The notes beneath the pieces are model-generated. The model worked only from the letters and a program-made list of their open reading frames with translations. It did not search any database and was not told where the DNA came from. From an uncultured Anaerovibrio sp. (GTDB taxonomy: Bacteria; Bacillota; Negativicutes; Selenomonadales; Selenomonadaceae), in NCBI GenBank assembly GCA_902785445.1, contig CACZYN010000081.1, positions 1-9,493 on the forward strand: a DNA stretch of 9,493 nt, in the 5' to 3' direction. Made by a program: the position numbers and the translations under genes. Below, piece after piece: positions 6,648-9,493 of this stretch (positions within the stretch are counted from its first letter, which is position 1; each line of letters begins with the position of its first letter).

Positions 6648-8579
6648 TTATTCAAAGCCCAACAGACGGCCCCCCTGATAAACAATCAGGGAAACTACCC
6701 AGGCCAAAGCAAACATATAGCCAGCAGCAAAGAACATCATCTTCCAGCTGTTGGTTTCCTTCTTGATAGTACCCAATGCCGTTACACATGGGGTATAGAG
6801 CTGGGAGAATACCATAAAGGCCAAAGCGGACAGGCTAGTAAAGGCAGCTGCCATACCAGTGGTACCCAAAGCCTCCGCTGTCTCCACAGCATCCTCTGCC
6901 TCGGCGGATACATCAGCCAAGCCATAGAGAACACCAATAGTGGAAACCACCGACTCCTTGGCCAAAATACCGGAAATTACCGCTGCACCAGCTTCCCAGT
7001 TGCCAAACCCATGGAAGGTAAAGAGGGCACCTACCACTGCACCGATGGAGGCCAGGAAGGACTCACTCTGCTCCTCCACCATACCATCGAAATTAAAGGC
7101 TCCCAGGAACCAAATAATAACGCAACCGGCAAAAATAATGGTACCAGCCTTCACCAGATAGCCCTTACCCTTGTCCCAGGTTTCCAACAGAACCGTCTTC
7201 ATATCCGGCATTCTGTATGGTGGCAGTTCCAACAGGAAGGTTGCCGTTTCGTCTTTATATTTGGTAGCAGTCAAAAGCTTGGTGGACAGAATCGCCATGA
7301 CCACACCCACAATGTACATAACAAATACCACATTAGCGGCATTATCAGGGAAGAACATAGCTGCAAAGAGGGCCATAATCGGTAACTTGGCACCACAGGT
7401 CAGGAACGGAGCCGCCAAAATAGACAAGATACGGTCCTTTTCATTATCCAGTGCCCGAGCACCCATAATAGAAGGCACGCCGCAACCAAAGCCCATCATC
7501 AAAGGCATCACACTCTTACCGCTAAGTCCCACCCGACGCATAATCGGATCCATGATAAAGGCTACGCGGGCCATATAGCCAGTGCCATCCAAAAAGCTCA
7601 AGCAGAAGAACAGAATGAAAATCAATGGCACGAATACCAGCACAGAACCTACACCGCCGATAATACCATCAACGAGCAAAGCCTGCATCCAGTCGGCCAC
7701 TTCGGCACCTTCCAAAGCCCCTGTCACCCAGTCGGTGAAATCTCCGGCGATAAAATCATCCAAGGCATCAGCAATTGGCTGGTCAATCCACTCAAAGGTA
7801 ATCTGGAATACTGCATAAAGGATAGCCAGGAACAACGGCAAGGCCAACACGCCATTGGCCAGGAAGGCATCCACCTTTTCCGTAAAGCTTGGTCCCACAT
7901 TGGAGAATTCCGCTACCTCACTTAAGATTTCATCAATAAAGGCATAACGCTGCTTGATAATTGCTTCCTGCAGATCGTTACCGGTAAGGCCGCTGGCCTC
8001 AATCTCATTAATTTTGGCAATATGAGCCTTTAAGCGATCACTTGGCCCATAGCTGTCCATGGAAATTGAAGTAAATACATGCAACAGGTTCTTGATGCTC
8101 TTGCCATCCCTAGCCACAGTCACCAATACCGGATAACCCAAAATATTCTCCAGCTTCTTGATATCCAGCTTGATCCCCCGCCGCTTGGCCTCATCCTGCA
8201 TATTCAGATCCAAAAGCATTGGAATACCCTTTTCCAACAACTGAACCGTCAGGAAGAGGTTTCTTTCGATGTTGGAGGAGTCAATAACATCCACCACCAA
8301 ATCCATCTTTTCTTCCAGCAGGAAATCGATTACGATTTTTTCCTCCGGGCTGCGGGCATTGACACTATAAGTTCCCGGCAAGTCGATAACATGTATTTCC
8401 TTGCCATCATAGCTTACATGGCCTTCCTTTTTATCTACTGTTACACCTGGCCAGTTACCAATCTTCTGTCTGGCACCGGTTATTTCATTAAAAATAGTGG
8501 ATTTACCGGTATTTGGATTACCAGTCAGGGCCACCTTCATAATATTATCCATCGCTACTGCTGCTCCCATTACTATCAT
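6648..8579 (-). CDS. feoB: Ferrous iron transport protein B (FeoB GTPase/permease)
   Basis: FeoB imports Fe(II) across the inner membrane. In this 643-residue version, residues 14–170 form the G domain: P-loop GNPNTGKS at 20–27, G3 DLPG at 66–69 and G4 NMQD at 126–129. A helical GDI-like segment (about 180–240) links it to the membrane part. Eight or so hydrophobic segments follow, with the two Gate motifs: Cys366 in MMGFGCGVPSIMGAR and Cys395 in FLTCGAKLP. Cys598 lies in SQLYTPCVTALG. Length and motif order are normal for Bacillota FeoB. The ATG at 8579 overlaps the feoA stop (ATGA), implying translational coupling. However, GGTGGG sits better for an ATG at 8570, and family homology begins only at the Met of MKVALTGNPN, so the true start may be up to 13 codons later. 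It is followed by the Cys-rich partner gene. Confidence 0.97.
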   Translation of the reverse strand: MIVMGAAVAMDNIMKVALTGNPNTGKSTIFNEITGARQKIGNWPGVTVDKKEGHVSYDGKEIHVIDLPGTYSVNARSPEEKIVIDFLLEEKMDLVVDVIDSSNIERNLFLTVQLLEKGIPMLLDLNMQDEAKRRGIKLDIKKLENILGYPVLVTVARDGKSIKNLLHVFTSISMDSYGPSDRLKAHIAKINEIEASGLTGNDLQEAIIKQRYAFIDEILSEVAEFSNVGPSFTEKVDAFLANGVLALPLFLAILYAVFQITFEWIDQPIADALDDFIAGDFTDWVTGALEGAEVADWMQALLVDGIIGGVGSVLVFVPLIFILFFCLSFLDGTGYMARVAFIMDPIMRRVGLSGKSVMPLMMGFGCGVPSIMGARALDNEKDRILSILAAPFLTCGAKLPIMALFAAMFFPDNAANVVFVMYIVGVVMAILSTKLLTATKYKDETATFLLELPPYRMPDMKTVLLETWDKGKGYLVKAGTIIFAGCVIIWFLGAFNFDGMVEEQSESFLASIGAVVGALFTFHGFGNWEAGAAVISGILAKESVVSTIGVLYGLADVSAEAEDAVETAEALGTTGMAAAFTSLSALAFMVFSQLYTPCVTALGTIKKETNSWKMMFFAAGYMFALAWVVSLIVYQGGRLLGFE

Positions 8580-8800
8580 CCCACCTGTGTTACATTAATC
8601 TTATCTGCATCATCCCGGCGCATGGCCAAATTATAAGACCGAATACCAATGGCCATTGGATCCCCCAAGGGTGCTGAACGAAGCACTTTTACCGTTGCCC
8701 CGGGAATCAGTCCCATGGTCATGAGTCTTTCTTTAAGAATGGAATCGCCTATGCTCTCTACCCGCACTGTCATTCCAGTCTTACATTCCTTCAGAGTCAT
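8576..8800 (-). CDS. feoA: Ferrous iron transport protein A (FeoA, SH3-like)
   Basis: This 74-residue protein is a single FeoA core domain. It shows the family signature RLMTMGLIPGATVKVL (residues 25–40), then the APLGDP turn and the final GIRSYNLAMRRDDADKI strands. FeoA is a small cytoplasmic protein with an SH3-like fold that supports FeoB function, probably by contacting its cytoplasmic part. Length is typical (about 75). The ATG is preceded by GGGAGG six bases upstream (8807–8812). It is the first gene of the feo operon, about 80 bases downstream of the predicted transcription start, and its stop codon overlaps the feoB ATG. Expression is likely repressed by iron through the Fur-like site at 8862–8881. 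Confidence 0.95.
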   Translation of the reverse strand: MTLKECKTGMTVRVESIGDSILKERLMTMGLIPGATVKVLRSAPLGDPMAIGIRSYNLAMRRDDADKINVTQVG

Positions 8801-8861
8801 TGTAAACCTCCCACAAAAACCATATATAAATAATAATATCTAAACAAGTTCTCTGCTATAA

Positions 8862-8881
8862 CGATAATTACTATCATTAGC
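8862..8881. promoter_or_regulatory. Probable Fur box controlling feoAB
   Basis: GATAATTACTATCATTAGC (8863–8881) matches the classical 19-base Fur box GATAATGATAATCATTATC at 15 of 19 positions by hand alignment. In the 7-1-7 view, TGATAGTAATTATCG on the minus strand (8862–8876) matches 12 of the 14 defined positions of TGATAATnATTATCA. It lies at the predicted transcription start just downstream of the feo −10 box, where a bound repressor would block RNA polymerase. A further half-site-like TATCATTA overlaps the −10 box itself, so two dimers may bind side by side. Confidence 0.75.
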
Positions 8882-8888
8882 ATAGTTA

Positions 8889-8917
8889 ATGATACAGTTT
8901 CTCAATAACATTGTCAA
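8889..8917 (-). promoter_or_regulatory. Promoter of the feoA–feoB operon
   Basis: On the minus strand a perfect −35 TTGACA (8912–8917) and a −10 TATCAT (8889–8894) are separated by the optimal 17 bases. The start site would fall near 8882, giving a leader of about 80 bases before feoA. It lies after the trmD terminator, so feo is an independent transcription unit. Strength close to consensus together with an overlapping Fur box is the expected design for a repressed iron uptake operon. Confidence 0.82.
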
Positions 8918-8940
8918 GTGAAAAGCACTCTCATTTTCAC
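8918..8940. repeat. Short inverted repeat just upstream of the feo −35 box
   Basis: GTGAAAA and TTTTCAC form a perfect 7-bp inverted repeat around a 9-base centre, directly adjoining the −35 hexamer of the feo promoter and the T-run of the trmD terminator. It could be a regulator site or an accessory hairpin, or could be chance in AT-rich DNA. Confidence 0.4.
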
Positions 8941-8979
8941 AAAAAAAACTGCAGTAAATGCAAGAACACTTACTACAGT
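8941..8979 (-). terminator. Rho-independent terminator of trmD
   Basis: On the minus strand ACTGTAGTAAGTG pairs with CATTTACTGCAGT (13 pairs, two of them G·U) around the loop TTCTTG and is followed by eight T residues. It starts about 18 bases after the trmD stop. It separates the trmD transcript from the feo promoter immediately downstream. Confidence 0.87.
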
Positions 8980-8997
8980 CCAACATAACGTATATTT

Positions 8998-9493
8998 TTA
9001 TTCCTGCAATGTACGCAGGTATTTTTTTTCCTCTTCAGTTAAATCAGCTGTTTTAAGCAAATCAGGACGATTTTTCCAGGTTATCTCCAAGGATTTTTCC
9101 CGGCGCCACTTGGCAATTTTGGCATGATCACCGGAAAGAAGAATATCCGGCACTGTCAAACCCTCAAATTCCCGAGGACGGGTATATTGGGGATGCTCCA
9201 GCAAACCATTATAGAAGGAATCTGTTGGAGCTGACTCTTCGGAACCCAGCACCCCTGGCAGCATTCTGGCCACCGCGTCGGTAATCATCATGGCCGGCAG
9301 CTCGCCACCGGTTAACACAAAATCCCCAATGGAAATAATCTCATCCGCCAAATTGTCGCTGATACGGGCATCAAAGCCCTCATAGTGACCACAGATAAAA
9401 ATAAGCTGATCATATTGGGCAAGTTCCCGGGCCTTGTCCTGATTGAACACACTGCCCTCCGGGCTCATGAGAAGCACCCGACGGTTGGTGTAA
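8998..9493 (-). CDS. trmD: tRNA (guanine-N1-)-methyltransferase TrmD (partial, 5' end outside the window)
   Basis: TrmD methylates N1 of G37 next to the anticodon, using S-adenosylmethionine, which prevents +1 frameshifting. The visible 164 residues are the C-terminal two-thirds of a protein usually about 240 long. They include the trefoil-knot SAM-binding motifs: IFICGHYEGFDARISD, then IGDFVLTGGELPAMMITDAVARMLPG. The conserved catalytic-type Arg (DAR) and Asp (IGDF) are present. The C-terminal tRNA-binding domain follows (HPQYTRPREFEG, VPDILLSGDHAKIAKWR). The frame is open through the window edge (…YTNRRVLLMSPEG), so a GTG at 9477 is internal and not the start. The gene normally sits after rimM in a ribosome-maturation cluster; here it ends in a terminator, so it is last in its transcript. 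Confidence 0.97.
   Translation of the reverse strand, partial: YTNRRVLLMSPEGSVFNQDKARELAQYDQLIFICGHYEGFDARISDNLADEIISIGDFVLTGGELPAMMITDAVARMLPGVLGSEESAPTDSFYNGLLEHPQYTRPREFEGLTVPDILLSGDHAKIAKWRREKSLEITWKNRPDLLKTADLTEEEKKYLRTLQE

Noticed and set aside
8079..8636. Plus-strand open frame of 185 codons opposite feoB
   Set aside because: It is antisense to the FeoB G domain, whose P-loop and DLPG motifs are unambiguous.
8813..8990. AT-rich stretch considered as an origin or riboswitch
   Set aside because: Terminator, promoter and Fur box account for it; no DnaA-box cluster or conserved riboswitch core was seen.

Overview
The window looks like a chromosomal stretch from a low-to-mid GC anaerobic member of the Bacillota. 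A Negativicutes/Selenomonad-type genome is my best guess. The grounds are the FeoA–FeoB–Cys-rich FeoB-associated protein operon, the strong AGGAGG-type ribosome binding sites and the style of the signalling proteins; this placement is inference, because no rRNA or marker tree is available. No mobile element, tRNA, rRNA or CRISPR array was seen.

Left part (1–2555, minus strand): a signal-transduction operon read from a TTGACA/TAATAT promoter near 2603–2630. Its order is (i) an HPt–receiver–HD-GYP protein, (ii) a stand-alone CheY-like receiver, and (iii) a cytoplasmic coiled-coil/PAS-like histidine kinase. The first and third genes are broken. The HD-GYP domain has lost about 20 residues plus the reading frame near 1592, between the GHS helix and the HD motif. 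The kinase hits a stop 27 codons after its phospho-accepting histidine and shows no ATPase domain before the window edge. Only the single-domain receiver is clearly intact.

Middle (2676–6480, plus strand, divergent from the above): a small Cro/CI-type (XRE) regulator, then a 1086-residue BvgS-like hybrid kinase. The kinase has two periplasmic solute-binding (SBP_bac_3-like) domains, one transmembrane helix, HisKA, HATPase and receiver domains, and an unusual C-terminal PAS-like domain. It has no HPt of its own, whereas the divergent operon encodes one, so the two transcription units could form one phosphorelay (inference). A perfect 12-bp-stem hairpin ends this unit and probably works in both directions.

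Right part (6485–8917, minus strand): the ferrous iron uptake operon feoA–feoB–FeoB-associated Cys-rich membrane peptide. The genes are tightly coupled, and the promoter is a near-consensus TTGACA-17-TATCAT with a good Fur-box match at the expected transcription start, so iron repression is likely. Beyond it lies the 3' two-thirds of trmD (tRNA m1G37 methyltransferase), also on the minus strand, closed by its own terminator and running off the right edge.
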